Shown here one piece after another: positions 36,261 through 44,649 of a stretch of DNA of 64,000 bases. The DNA lies in contig CAKVAX010000001.1 in assembly GCA_934725425.1 (NCBI GenBank), positions 62,001 to 126,000 of the forward strand. The letters run 5' to 3'. Position numbers and translations under genes: made by a program. Numbering within the stretch: position 1 is the stretch's first letter; every line of letters begins with the position of its first letter. The stretch comes from an uncultured Eubacteriales bacterium. GTDB taxonomy: Bacteria > Bacillota > Clostridia > Oscillospirales > Acutalibacteraceae. The notes below the pieces were generated by a model. The model made no database searches, was not told the DNA's origin, and saw nothing but the letters and a program-made list of their open reading frames with translations.

Positions 36261-36833
36261 ATGAAAAATATTGCAAATAAACTTACTATTTTTCGCATGA
36301 TACTGGTATTTCCTATAGTTATTTTTTTGTCATGTGATTTCATAAAATATCGGTGGGCTTTTTCATTTATTATATTTTTATTGGCGTCTTATACTGACCA
36401 TTTGGACGGAAAATTAGCTCGCAAACAAAATAATATAACGGACTTTGGAAAAATAATGGACCCTTTGGCAGATAAGTTATTGGTGATTTCTATATTTACT
36501 TATTTTGTGGGATTTTGTATATCTCCAACATTTCCTGTAGTTATGATGATAGCAAGAGAATTTATTGTTACGGCTATGAGATTTTTGGCTACAAAGAGCG
36601 GAGGACGTGTTATACCGGCAAATATTTTCGGAAAATTAAAAACGGTTTCACAGATGTTTGCGATAACACTTATTATGATTTTTGAGATATACATAGAAGT
36701 CACGGGCAAAAGTTTAAGTTTTAATTTGGGTATTTTTGGGAGCTTATTGACTTGGATATGCGCTGTTTTTTCGATTATTTCGGGAATTATTTATATATTT
36801 GAAAATATAAATAGTATAAAAATTGATAAATAA
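36261..36833 (+). CDS. pgsA: CDP-diacylglycerol-glycerol-3-phosphate 3-phosphatidyltransferase
   Basis: Makes phosphatidylglycerol-phosphate. 190 residues, about four or five membrane helices. The CDP-alcohol phosphotransferase motif D-x2-DG-x2-AR-x8-G-x3-D-x3-D is complete: DHLDGKLARKQNNITDFG, then MDPLADK. N-terminal NKLTIFRM is typical. PG is the substrate of MprF-type enzymes; the LPG-synthase-TM proteins at 22382 and 24466 lack the synthase domain. Confidence 0.95.
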   Translation: MKNIANKLTIFRMILVFPIVIFLSCDFIKYRWAFSFIIFLLASYTDHLDGKLARKQNNITDFGKIMDPLADKLLVISIFTYFVGFCISPTFPVVMMIAREFIVTAMRFLATKSGGRVIPANIFGKLKTVSQMFAITLIMIFEIYIEVTGKSLSFNLGIFGSLLTWICAVFSIISGIIYIFENINSIKIDK

Positions 36834-36851
36834 TTGACAAGGAGATATAAC

Positions 36852-38252
36852 ATGAAACTTTATAATACGCTTACAAGAAAAAAAGAAGAGTTTGTTCCTC
36901 TAAGCAAAGATGAAGTGAAGGTATATGCATGCGGACCTACGGTTTATAACTATATACATATAGGCAACGCGCGCCCGATGTGCGTGTTTGATGTTTTGAG
37001 AAGATTTTTAAGTTACGTGGGTTACAATGTGAAATTTGTTCAAAATTTCACCGATGTTGATGACAAAATAATAAAAAAAGCAATAGAAGAAAAAAGTGAT
37101 TTTTTAACAGTTTCCAAAAAATATATCGAAGAATATAAGAAAGATGCAAAGGGACTTAATGTTCAGGATGCAACGCTGCACCCAAAAGCTACTGAGAATA
37201 TTTCTGAAATGTTGGAAATAATAAAAAAGCTTATAGACAAAGGTTTTGCATACGCGATTTCGAATGGAGATGTGTATTTTAAAACCCGTGCCTTTAAGGA
37301 CTATGGAAAATTATCCCATCAAACTATCGACGATTTGCAGTCCGGTGCAAGAATACAAGTAGATGAAGCCAAGGAAGATCCGTTGGATTTTGCTCTATGG
37401 AAAGCTGCTAAACCCGGTGAACCTTTTTGGGAGAGTCCTTGGGGAAAAGGAAGACCCGGTTGGCACATCGAGTGCTCTGCTATGGCGTCTAAATACTTGG
37501 GAAAAAGTATAGATATTCATTGTGGCGGTCAGGATTTAATTTTTCCCCATCATGAAAATGAAATAGCTCAAAGTGAGTGCTGTTTTGGAACTAAATTTTC
37601 AAATTATTGGCTCCACAATGGCTACATTAATGTGGACAGCAAGAAAATGTCAAAATCTTTAGGAAATTTTTTCACAGTTAGAGATGTTGCGGAAAAATAC
37701 GGATATGAGCCGATAAGGTACCTTATGATTTCTTCGCACTACAGAAATCCAATAAATTATAGTGAAGATATTATCATGCAATGCGCCGCTTCTCTTGAAA
37801 GGCTTCGTACTTTTAGAGAGAATTTGGATTTTGCTCTTAAAAATGCAAGTGATAGTTCCAATAACAAAGTTGATTTGGAAATCTATAAAAATAAATTTGT
37901 GAATGCAATGAATGATGACCTTAACACAGCTGATGCTTTGGCTGCAATCTTTGAAATGGTTAAATCAGTGAACACAAATGTTATTCAAAAAAATGAATTT
38001 AATAAAACTTTTATAAAAAATACAATCGATTTGTTTGACGAATTATGTGGAGTTCTTGGAATTTTATATGAAAAAAATAACTCAAATAACAGTTCGATAA
38101 GTGCTCAAGAAATTGAAAATCTTATAAAAGAGCGTGAGCAAGCGCGCAAAGAAAAAAATTGGGCTCGTGCGGATGAAATAAGAAAAGAACTTAGTTCAAA
38201 GGATATAATTTTAGAAGATACGGCCAACGGTACGAAATATACTTTTAAGTAA
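36852..38252 (+). CDS. cysS: Cysteinyl-tRNA synthetase
   Basis: 466 residues from ATG 36852, chosen because AAGGAGAT is 6-7 bases before it; an in-frame TTG at 36834 lies before this site. Class-I signatures: IHIGNARP (HIGH) and KMSKSLGN (KMSKS). Zn ligands: Cys in YACGP and the GWHIECSAM segment, with HCGGQDL and HHENE following. C-terminal anticodon-binding helices. Located six genes after dapF in the same direction. Confidence 0.97.
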   Translation: MKLYNTLTRKKEEFVPLSKDEVKVYACGPTVYNYIHIGNARPMCVFDVLRRFLSYVGYNVKFVQNFTDVDDKIIKKAIEEKSDFLTVSKKYIEEYKKDAKGLNVQDATLHPKATENISEMLEIIKKLIDKGFAYAISNGDVYFKTRAFKDYGKLSHQTIDDLQSGARIQVDEAKEDPLDFALWKAAKPGEPFWESPWGKGRPGWHIECSAMASKYLGKSIDIHCGGQDLIFPHHENEIAQSECCFGTKFSNYWLHNGYINVDSKKMSKSLGNFFTVRDVAEKYGYEPIRYLMISSHYRNPINYSEDIIMQCAASLERLRTFRENLDFALKNASDSSNNKVDLEIYKNKFVNAMNDDLNTADALAAIFEMVKSVNTNVIQKNEFNKTFIKNTIDLFDELCGVLGILYEKNNSNNSSISAQEIENLIKEREQARKEKNWARADEIRKELSSKDIILEDTANGTKYTFK

Positions 38253-38291
38253 ATGGTGGTGAAAAAAGGCGATAAATTTTCGCTTTGAAAT

Positions 38292-39407
38292 ATGAATCCC
38301 TCAATTATAACATTAGATAAAATAAACATTTCGTTTAATAATGAAGTCATACTTAAAAATTTTAGCCTCAGCATTAAAGAAGGGGAATTTGTTACCCTTC
38401 TTGGTCCCTCCGGTTGTGGAAAGACGACAACTTTAAGAATTATTGCAGGTTTTTTAAATCCTGATCGAGGCAATATATTTTTTAAACACAAGAAAATAAA
38501 TAAAGTACCCGCTCACAAGAGAGAGGTAAACACGATTTTTCAAAAATATGCACTGTTTCCTCATTTAAATGTGTATGAAAACGTAGCGTTTGGACTCAGA
38601 ATTCAAAAAAAGTCCGAAGAAGAAATAAGTAAAAAAGTTAATGAAATGCTGAAAATGGTTAATCTTGATAAGTATATAAACAGGGATATAAATTCACTTT
38701 CCGGAGGCCAACAGCAAAGAGTAGCCATAGCCAGAGCGTTGGCTAATAATCCAAAAGTTTTATTGCTGGACGAGCCTTTGGGTGCTTTGGATTTAAAACT
38801 AAGAAAAGACATGCAAACCGAATTGAAAAATATACATAAACGCACGGGAATAACTTTCGTACTGGTTACTCATGATCAGGAGGAGGCGCTTTCTATGTCC
38901 GACAGAGTTGTGGTTATGGACAAGGGAAGAATTCAGCAAATAGGGACTCCTCAAGATATATACAATGAACCCAAAAATGCATTTGTAGCTGATTTTATAG
39001 GTGAAAGTAATATAGTAGAGGGCACTATGATTGATGATTATAGGGTGAAATTTGCCGGAAAAGAATTTAAGTGTCTTGACAAAGGTTTTGAAAAAATGAG
39101 CCCTGTGGATGTGGTTATTCGCCCTGAGGATATAAAAGTTACCACCCCGGAAGAAGGCGACATATCCGGAAAAGTTATTTCAGTTACGTTTAAAGGGGTT
39201 CACAACGAGATAATAGTAGATGTAAATGACTTTAAATGGATGATACAGACTACACAAAGTCAAGAAGCCGGAGATGAAATAGGCATGGTTTTGCGTCCGG
39301 ATGATATTCATATAATGAGGAAGTCTTCGTATTCTGATGAAGTTGGCGACTATAGTGCGTTCAGCGATGAGTTTTATGAGGAGCAGCATCCTCATTCTAA
39401 AAATTAA
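38292..39407 (+). CDS. potA: Spermidine/putrescine ABC transporter ATPase PotA
   Basis: 371 residues. ABC ATPase with Walker A LLGPSGCGKTTTLR (about 36-49), signature LSGGQQQRVAIAR, Walker B LLLDEPLGALD and the switch His in VTHDQEEA; the C-terminal ~120 residues form the TOBE regulatory domain. The upstream frame has a stop 6 bases before ATG 38292, so that start is forced, but no good ribosome site precedes it; translation may be weak or reinitiated. First gene of the potABCD set. Confidence 0.95.
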   Translation: MNPSIITLDKINISFNNEVILKNFSLSIKEGEFVTLLGPSGCGKTTTLRIIAGFLNPDRGNIFFKHKKINKVPAHKREVNTIFQKYALFPHLNVYENVAFGLRIQKKSEEEISKKVNEMLKMVNLDKYINRDINSLSGGQQQRVAIARALANNPKVLLLDEPLGALDLKLRKDMQTELKNIHKRTGITFVLVTHDQEEALSMSDRVVVMDKGRIQQIGTPQDIYNEPKNAFVADFIGESNIVEGTMIDDYRVKFAGKEFKCLDKGFEKMSPVDVVIRPEDIKVTTPEEGDISGKVISVTFKGVHNEIIVDVNDFKWMIQTTQSQEAGDEIGMVLRPDDIHIMRKSSYSDEVGDYSAFSDEFYEEQHPHSKN

Positions 39408-39424
39408 CTGTAGGAGGGTGCTGT

Positions 39425-40240
39425 TTGAAAACTAGATTTAGCTTATATCCGTACCTGTTATGGATGTCATTTTTTGTGATTGTTCCACTTGCTTTGGTTG
39501 TTGCGTTTGCCTTTTCGAATTTTGATGGAGTTTTTACATTTGACAATATTATTTGTGCTTCAAAATATTCTTCTGTATTTTTGAGGTCTGTGATTATTGC
39601 CGCGGTATCAACTGCCGTGTGCTTAATTTTGGGATATCCCATGGCTTATTGTATATCCAAAGTTAAATTTAAATTTCAAAGCATTTTTATAATGCTTTTG
39701 ATGGTGCCGATGTGGACGAGCTTCTTGCTTAGAACCTATGCATGGATGACAATTTTGGAATATAACGGGTTATTGAATAAATTTTTTGTATTTTTGGGCT
39801 TTAACAAAATCAATATGATAAATACTCCCGGTGCTATAGTTTTTGGAATGGTGTATAATTTTATTCCGTACATGATATTGCCGATTTACACCGTGATATC
39901 CAAGATTGACAAAAAAATAATAGAAGCAGCTCAAGATTTGGGAGCGAATAAATTTAAAATATTTTCAAAAATTATTTTGCCTCTTAGCGTGCCCGGAATA
40001 GTTTCGGGAATAACTATGGTATTTGTTCCGTCTGTGAGTACTTTTGTAATTTCAAAAATGCTCGGCGGAGGTTCTATACTTGTAATAGGTGACCTTATTG
40101 AAATGCAATTTCTTGGTAATTCATATAATCCTCATGTAGGCTCCGCTATTTCACTTATCCTTATGCTGATAATATTCCTTTGCACCGGCATAATGAACAA
40201 AGTGGATTCCGGGTCAAACAAAGAAACAATGGTGGTATAA
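39425..40240 (+). CDS. potB: Spermidine/putrescine ABC permease PotB
   Basis: 271 residues, six membrane helices, with the ABC permease EAA loop visible as EAAQDLGANKFKIFSKIILPLSVPGI. TTG start at 39425 with a strong GGAGGGTG. Pairs with PotC to form the membrane channel for polyamines delivered by PotD. Confidence 0.94.
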   Translation: MKTRFSLYPYLLWMSFFVIVPLALVVAFAFSNFDGVFTFDNIICASKYSSVFLRSVIIAAVSTAVCLILGYPMAYCISKVKFKFQSIFIMLLMVPMWTSFLLRTYAWMTILEYNGLLNKFFVFLGFNKINMINTPGAIVFGMVYNFIPYMILPIYTVISKIDKKIIEAAQDLGANKFKIFSKIILPLSVPGIVSGITMVFVPSVSTFVISKMLGGGSILVIGDLIEMQFLGNSYNPHVGSAISLILMLIIFLCTGIMNKVDSGSNKETMVV

Positions 40241-40260
40241 ACTGAAAGGAGACAGCTTAT

Positions 40261-41055
40261 TTGAAATTTATACATAAAATATATATGAGTTTGATATTTA
40301 TATTTTTATACGCTCCAATATTTGTTTTAATAGCGTTTTCTTTCAACAATTCTAAAAGTAGAGTGGTTTGGTCGGGATTTACTTTTAAGTGGTATTTTAG
40401 GCTTTTTGAAAATCAAGAAATCTTAGCGGCCTTTTATAATACAATTATAATAGCCACTATCTCCGCTTTGCTTGCTACTGTTCTTGGGACGATAGCGTCT
40501 ATCGGAATAATGAAAAGCAAGAAATGGACCCGAAAAATAATAATGAATATTACGAATCTTCCGATGCTTAACCCTGAAATTGTTACCGGGGTATCCTTGA
40601 TGCTTTTGTTTGTTTTTATGTACAACAATTTTGGAATCTTAAAGCCCGGACTTTTTACGCTCATTTGCGCACATACGACGTTTTGCTTGCCTTATGTTAT
40701 TTTATCGGTTATGCCTAAATTCCGTCAGATGGACTCACATATATATGAGGCCGCCAGGGACTTGGGGTGCAATTCATTTATCGCCTTTTTTAAAGTGGTG
40801 CTTCCACAAATAATGCCGGGAATTATAACGGGAATGATAATGTCATTTACGATGTCTATTGATGACTTTGTTATCAGCTATTTTGCAGGAGGAACCGTAG
40901 AAACTTTACCCATAGCGGTTTATTCCATGACAAGAAAAATAGTTAGCCCGGAAATAAACGCATTGTCTAGCGTGTTGTTTTTAGTTGTTTTCGTTCTTCT
41001 TGTTGTTATAAATTTAAGGCGCAAGGATGATAATTTAGAGTTTTCAAAAAAATAA
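40261..41055 (+). CDS. potC: Spermidine/putrescine ABC permease PotC
   Basis: 264 residues, six membrane helices. EAA loop: EAARDLGCNSFIAFFKVVLP. N-terminal SLIFIFLYAPIFVLIAFSFN and NSKSRVVWSGFTFKWY match PotC. TTG start at 40261 after AAAGGAGAC. Confidence 0.94.
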   Translation: MKFIHKIYMSLIFIFLYAPIFVLIAFSFNNSKSRVVWSGFTFKWYFRLFENQEILAAFYNTIIIATISALLATVLGTIASIGIMKSKKWTRKIIMNITNLPMLNPEIVTGVSLMLLFVFMYNNFGILKPGLFTLICAHTTFCLPYVILSVMPKFRQMDSHIYEAARDLGCNSFIAFFKVVLPQIMPGIITGMIMSFTMSIDDFVISYFAGGTVETLPIAVYSMTRKIVSPEINALSSVLFLVVFVLLVVINLRRKDDNLEFSKK

Positions 41056-41078
41056 TTAGTCTGTCAGGGGATTGTCGA

Positions 41079-42251
41079 ATGAAAAAGAGTAATTTGTTTT
41101 TAATTCTTTCTTTTTGTGTGGTAACTTTGTTTTTTTCAGGTTGCTCTTTGAAAGAAGCTGAAAATGAAAATACTATAAACGTATATAATTGGGGCGAATT
41201 TATATCTAATGGTGCAGACGGTAGTCTTAATGTGAATAAAAAATTTACAGAAGAAACCGGAATAAAAGTAAATTACAAAACTTTCCAAAATAATGAAGAA
41301 CTATTTGCAAAAATTTCGGGCGGTGGAGCAGATTATGATGTCATCATTCCATCTGATTATATGATATCTAAGCTGGTAGAAAAAGATATGCTGGCAGAAA
41401 TTAATTATAATAATATTCCAAATTACAAGTACATAAGCGAAAGTTTTAAAAATTTGAATTTTGACCCTTCAAATAAATACTCTGTTCCGTATATGTGGGG
41501 ATTGGTTGGAATATTTTATAATAAAAACGAAGTAAAAGAAGAAATAAATTGGGACATACTTTGGAACGAAAAATATAAAAATAAAATTCTTATGTTTGAT
41601 AATGCGAGAGATGCATTTGCCATTTCGCTTTTGAGACTGAAATATTCAATCAACACCCGTAATGAAAATGAATGGCGACAAGCAGCGAATGAACTTGTAA
41701 AGCAAAAACCTCTAGTTCAGGCTTATGTTATGGATCAGATATTTGATAAAATGGGAAATGAAGAAGCCGTTTTAGCTCCGTATTATGCGGGAGATGCCGC
41801 CTCAATGGTTAAAAATAATCCTAATATAGGGTTTGTGATTCCTAAAGATGGAACAAATCGTTTTGTTGATTCTATGTGCATACCTAAGTCTTCTAAGCAT
41901 AAAGAAATGGCAGAAAGATATATAAATTTTATGTGCAGCACAGAAGTAGCTTTAGCAAATGTAAAAAAGACAGGGTACTCGACCCCTCACACTGAAGCTT
42001 TTAAATACTTGGACGATGATATTAAAAATAATAAAATATTTTATCCTGATTATGAAATAATTGAAAATTCCCAAATATTTACCAATGAACCGGATCGTAT
42101 AAATAAACTTATGGACGAGTTATGGGTAGAAGTTAAATCAGGCGGAGTTTCGGACAACCCGTGGATTTTGCTTGTGATTTTATCTGGTTTTGGTATAATA
42201 TATTTGGCTATAACTTATATATTAAAAATGAAGAATAATCGTTTAAAGTAA
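41079..42251 (+). CDS. potD: Polyamine-binding lipoprotein PotD with C-terminal membrane helix
   Basis: 390 residues. Lipoprotein signal (about 1-22, lipobox LFFSGC), then a bacterial periplasmic-binding fold for spermidine/putrescine (VYNWGEFI, DVIIPSDYMI, PYMWGLVGIFYNK). After the binding domain, residues ~360-383 form a hydrophobic helix (ILLVILSGFGIIYLAITYIL) with a basic tail, so the protein may be anchored at both ends. That helix is unusual for PotD. No Shine-Dalgarno beyond weak CAGGGGA; stop at 42251. Completes potABCD. Confidence 0.92.
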   Translation: MKKSNLFLILSFCVVTLFFSGCSLKEAENENTINVYNWGEFISNGADGSLNVNKKFTEETGIKVNYKTFQNNEELFAKISGGGADYDVIIPSDYMISKLVEKDMLAEINYNNIPNYKYISESFKNLNFDPSNKYSVPYMWGLVGIFYNKNEVKEEINWDILWNEKYKNKILMFDNARDAFAISLLRLKYSINTRNENEWRQAANELVKQKPLVQAYVMDQIFDKMGNEEAVLAPYYAGDAASMVKNNPNIGFVIPKDGTNRFVDSMCIPKSSKHKEMAERYINFMCSTEVALANVKKTGYSTPHTEAFKYLDDDIKNNKIFYPDYEIIENSQIFTNEPDRINKLMDELWVEVKSGGVSDNPWILLVILSGFGIIYLAITYILKMKNNRLK

Positions 42252-42295
42252 AACTTTAAAATGAGAAAAATTATATAAATTTTTAGGTGAAAATT

Positions 42296-42973
42296 ATGAT
42301 TTCGATTGCGATAGATGGTCCTTCCGGTTCGGGTAAAAGCACAATTTCTAAGATTTTATCGAAAAAGCTTGGATTTATAAATTTAGATACAGGAGCTTTA
42401 TACCGTGCTTTAGCGTATTATTTGTTTAAGAATGATATCGATTACAGCTGCGAAAAAATTGACGAAATTTTAAAGAATGTAGATATAAAAGTAATTCATA
42501 AAAATTTTGTTCAACATACTTATTTGAACGGCGAAGATGTAAGTGATTACATCAGAAGTCCCGAGATTTCTTTAATTGCCTCTAAAATTTCATCTTTTCC
42601 TGAGGTTCGTGAATACTTTTTAAATTTTCAAAGAAATTTTGCCCAGTCCCATAATGTTATTATGGATGGAAGAGATATCGGAACTGTAGTTTTACCGAAT
42701 GCTGATTTGAAAATTTTTTTAACAGCTTCCAAGGAAGCAAGAGCACAACGCAGGTATAGGCAACTAACAAAAGATGGTGAATCGAGTGTGAGTTTTCAGG
42801 AAATTGTTGATTCAATTTCGAAAAGGGACTACAACGATACCCACAGGACGAATTCACCGCTTATTCCGGCAAAAGATGCTCTGGAATTTGACAATTCGGA
42901 GCTTGATTTGTGGGAGACAATAGATCTTCTTTTACGTATAATTAAGGAGCGTGTAAATGTTGAGTCAAAATAA
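42296..42973 (+). CDS. cmk: Cytidylate kinase
   Basis: Phosphorylates CMP/dCMP. 225 residues from ATG 42296, chosen because AGGTG is seven bases upstream; an in-frame GTG at 42287 overlaps that site. P-loop GPSGSGKST, LDTGALYRAL (CMP site) and DGRDIGTVVLP. It overlaps plsC by 17 bases, giving tight coupling. The cmk-plsC-ispH order is common in Clostridia. Confidence 0.96.
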   Translation: MISIAIDGPSGSGKSTISKILSKKLGFINLDTGALYRALAYYLFKNDIDYSCEKIDEILKNVDIKVIHKNFVQHTYLNGEDVSDYIRSPEISLIASKISSFPEVREYFLNFQRNFAQSHNVIMDGRDIGTVVLPNADLKIFLTASKEARAQRRYRQLTKDGESSVSFQEIVDSISKRDYNDTHRTNSPLIPAKDALEFDNSELDLWETIDLLLRIIKERVNVESK

Positions 42974-43586
42974 ACTTTTGTATCGAATGATTGTTTGTTT
43001 GGTAAGGCCTTTTGTTTCTGTACTTTTCCCTTATGAAGTGAGGGGTAGTGAAAAGATAAAAAATTTTGAAAGTGGTCATATTTTATGTTCCAATCATCTT
43101 TCAAATTTAGATCCGGTTTTTTTGGCAATGGTACATTTTAAGCCGATTAATTTTATGGCGAAGGCAGAATTGTTTAAAAATAAATTGTTTAGCAAATTTT
43201 TAAGTGCAATAGGTGTTTTTGCCGTTAATCGAGGAAAAAGCGACCATAAAGCCCTCGACAAAGCTGCTGATATTCTTAAATCCGGAGAGGTACTGGGGAT
43301 ATTTATAGAGGGTACCCGTTCTAAAACAGGGGAGTTTTTGCGCCCAAAATCCGGAGCTACTGTTTTGGCTTACAATACTTCGTCACCGATAATTCCTGTT
43401 TGTATAACGGGTGGGGGAGAAAACAATAAGATAAAAATATTTAAAAAAACAATAATAGAATATAATTATCCGATTTTTCCTGAGCAGTTGAATATAAAAG
43501 AAGGTACAAGGCTGGAGATAAAATCCGGAACGGCTCTAATTATGCAAAAGATAAGCGAACTAAGATGTAAAAAGGAGATGTTATAA
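42957..43586 (+). CDS. plsC: 1-acyl-sn-glycerol-3-phosphate acyltransferase PlsC
   Basis: 209 residues. Acyltransferase motif I NHLSNLDPVF (HxxxxD), motif III EGTRSKTG, and PVCITGG near the end. Makes phosphatidic acid, the precursor for PgsA. Begins inside the 3' end of cmk, with an AAGGAG site; its own last codons carry the ribosome site of ispH. Confidence 0.94.
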   Translation: MLSQNKLLYRMIVCLVRPFVSVLFPYEVRGSEKIKNFESGHILCSNHLSNLDPVFLAMVHFKPINFMAKAELFKNKLFSKFLSAIGVFAVNRGKSDHKALDKAADILKSGEVLGIFIEGTRSKTGEFLRPKSGATVLAYNTSSPIIPVCITGGGENNKIKIFKKTIIEYNYPIFPEQLNIKEGTRLEIKSGTALIMQKISELRCKKEML

Positions 43587-43587
43587 T

Positions 43588-44439
43588 ATAGAAATTATAC
43601 TTGCAAAGACTCAGGGATTTTGCTTTGGAGTTGATAGGAGTATAAAGATAACGAATAATCTTATTAAAGAAAACAAAAATATATGCACTCTTGGCTCCAT
43701 TATCCATAATCCTGAGGTAGTTAAAAGTTTAGAAGATAAAGGTGTCAGAGTAATTAACGACCCATCGGAACTTCCGGATGGGTTTTCTTTGGTTATACGT
43801 TCGCATGGGGTCAGCAAAAATATAATAGAGTACCTAAATAATCATATGGTTGATTATAAAGACGCAACTTGTCCCTTTGTGAAAAAAATACATAATATAG
43901 TAAAAAATAACAACGATAAAGATATTTTATTGGCTGCCGGGAATGAAAATCACCCCGAAATGATTGGAATACGAAGCTATTTTAATAATCAAAGTTATGT
44001 TTTTAATTGTTTGGAGGATTTACAGGAACTTTTTAAAGTTCATCCCGAAATAAAAAATAAAAAAATTTTAGTGGTTTCTCAAACTACATTCTCTTACGAA
44101 AAGTGGTTAAAGTGCACAGAATTTTTGAGAGGCATCTTGACAAATCTTTGTATATTTGATACAATTTGCAGTACAACTTATCTTAGGCAAAAAGAAGCTG
44201 AAGAAATAGCAAAGATTTGTGATGTAGTTTTGATTGTCGGAGGGAAAAAAAGTTCAAATACGAACAAGCTTTATGATATTTGCAAAAAGTATTCGAAAGC
44301 TTTTCTGATAGAAAATGAAAAGGAGCTGAGGAGTTTAAATTTAACCGGTATAGGAAAAATAGGTATAGTAAGTGGTGCTTCAACTTCTATGGATGCTATA
44401 AAGAAAGTTAAAATTTATCTTGAAAATAATTGTAAGTGA
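43588..44439 (+). CDS. ispH: 4-hydroxy-3-methylbut-2-enyl diphosphate reductase IspH, ATA start
   Basis: Last step of the MEP isoprenoid pathway, a [4Fe-4S] enzyme. The conserved cysteines are in GFCFGV (N-terminal), ATCPFV and TICSTTYLRQ, and SHGV, HPE and SGASTSMD segments are present. The N-terminal Cys region is open and conserved upstream of the first GTG/ATG/TTG (43789). The only suitable start is ATA 43588 (AUA GAA AUU AUA CUU GCA AAG, family M-x-I-I-L-A-K), ten bases after AGGAG (43573-43577) inside the end of plsC. This gives 283 residues, the normal length. An ATT at 43594 is too far from the site. Confidence 0.9.
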   Translation: MEIILAKTQGFCFGVDRSIKITNNLIKENKNICTLGSIIHNPEVVKSLEDKGVRVINDPSELPDGFSLVIRSHGVSKNIIEYLNNHMVDYKDATCPFVKKIHNIVKNNNDKDILLAAGNENHPEMIGIRSYFNNQSYVFNCLEDLQELFKVHPEIKNKKILVVSQTTFSYEKWLKCTEFLRGILTNLCIFDTICSTTYLRQKEAEEIAKICDVVLIVGGKKSSNTNKLYDICKKYSKAFLIENEKELRSLNLTGIGKIGIVSGASTSMDAIKKVKIYLENNCK

Positions 44440-44472
44440 TATTCAAATTATTTTTTATTGGGGGTAATTTTA

Positions 44473-44649
44473 ATGAGTGATATGCAAAAACTTAATGCAG
44501 AAGAATTACTGGAAATATCCGGCGGAAGAGAAATGCGTAGACCGTTTATGACTCAAATAAAAACTGATAAAAAATTTAAGGATAGCAACAACCAAAAAGA
44601 TGAAGAAAAAATACTTTCACCCGGCGAAGAATTATCTAATCAAATATAA
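44473..44649 (+). CDS. Small peptide with double-glycine leader (bacteriocin-like)
   Basis: 58 residues. N-terminal part DMQKLNAEELLEISGG has the pattern of a double-glycine leader (L..EEL..ISGG) cut by PCAT-type ABC peptidases. The presumed mature part (about 41 residues) is strongly charged and has no Cys, unlike pore-forming bacteriocins. ATG 44473 follows GGGGGTAATTTTA; ATG 44482 is an alternative. No peptidase, ABC exporter, immunity or modification gene is in the window, and its end overlaps the convergent peptidase gene. Secretion and function are therefore unproven. Confidence 0.6.
   Translation: MSDMQKLNAEELLEISGGREMRRPFMTQIKTDKKFKDSNNQKDEEKILSPGEELSNQI

Noticed and set aside
36834..36851. 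cysS start at TTG 36834
   Set aside because: AAGGAGAT lies between this and ATG 36852, so ATG is used.
43588..43800. Frameshift or deletion explaining the short ispH
   Set aside because: The upstream frame is intact, conserved and carries the required Cys, so an unusual start explains it better.
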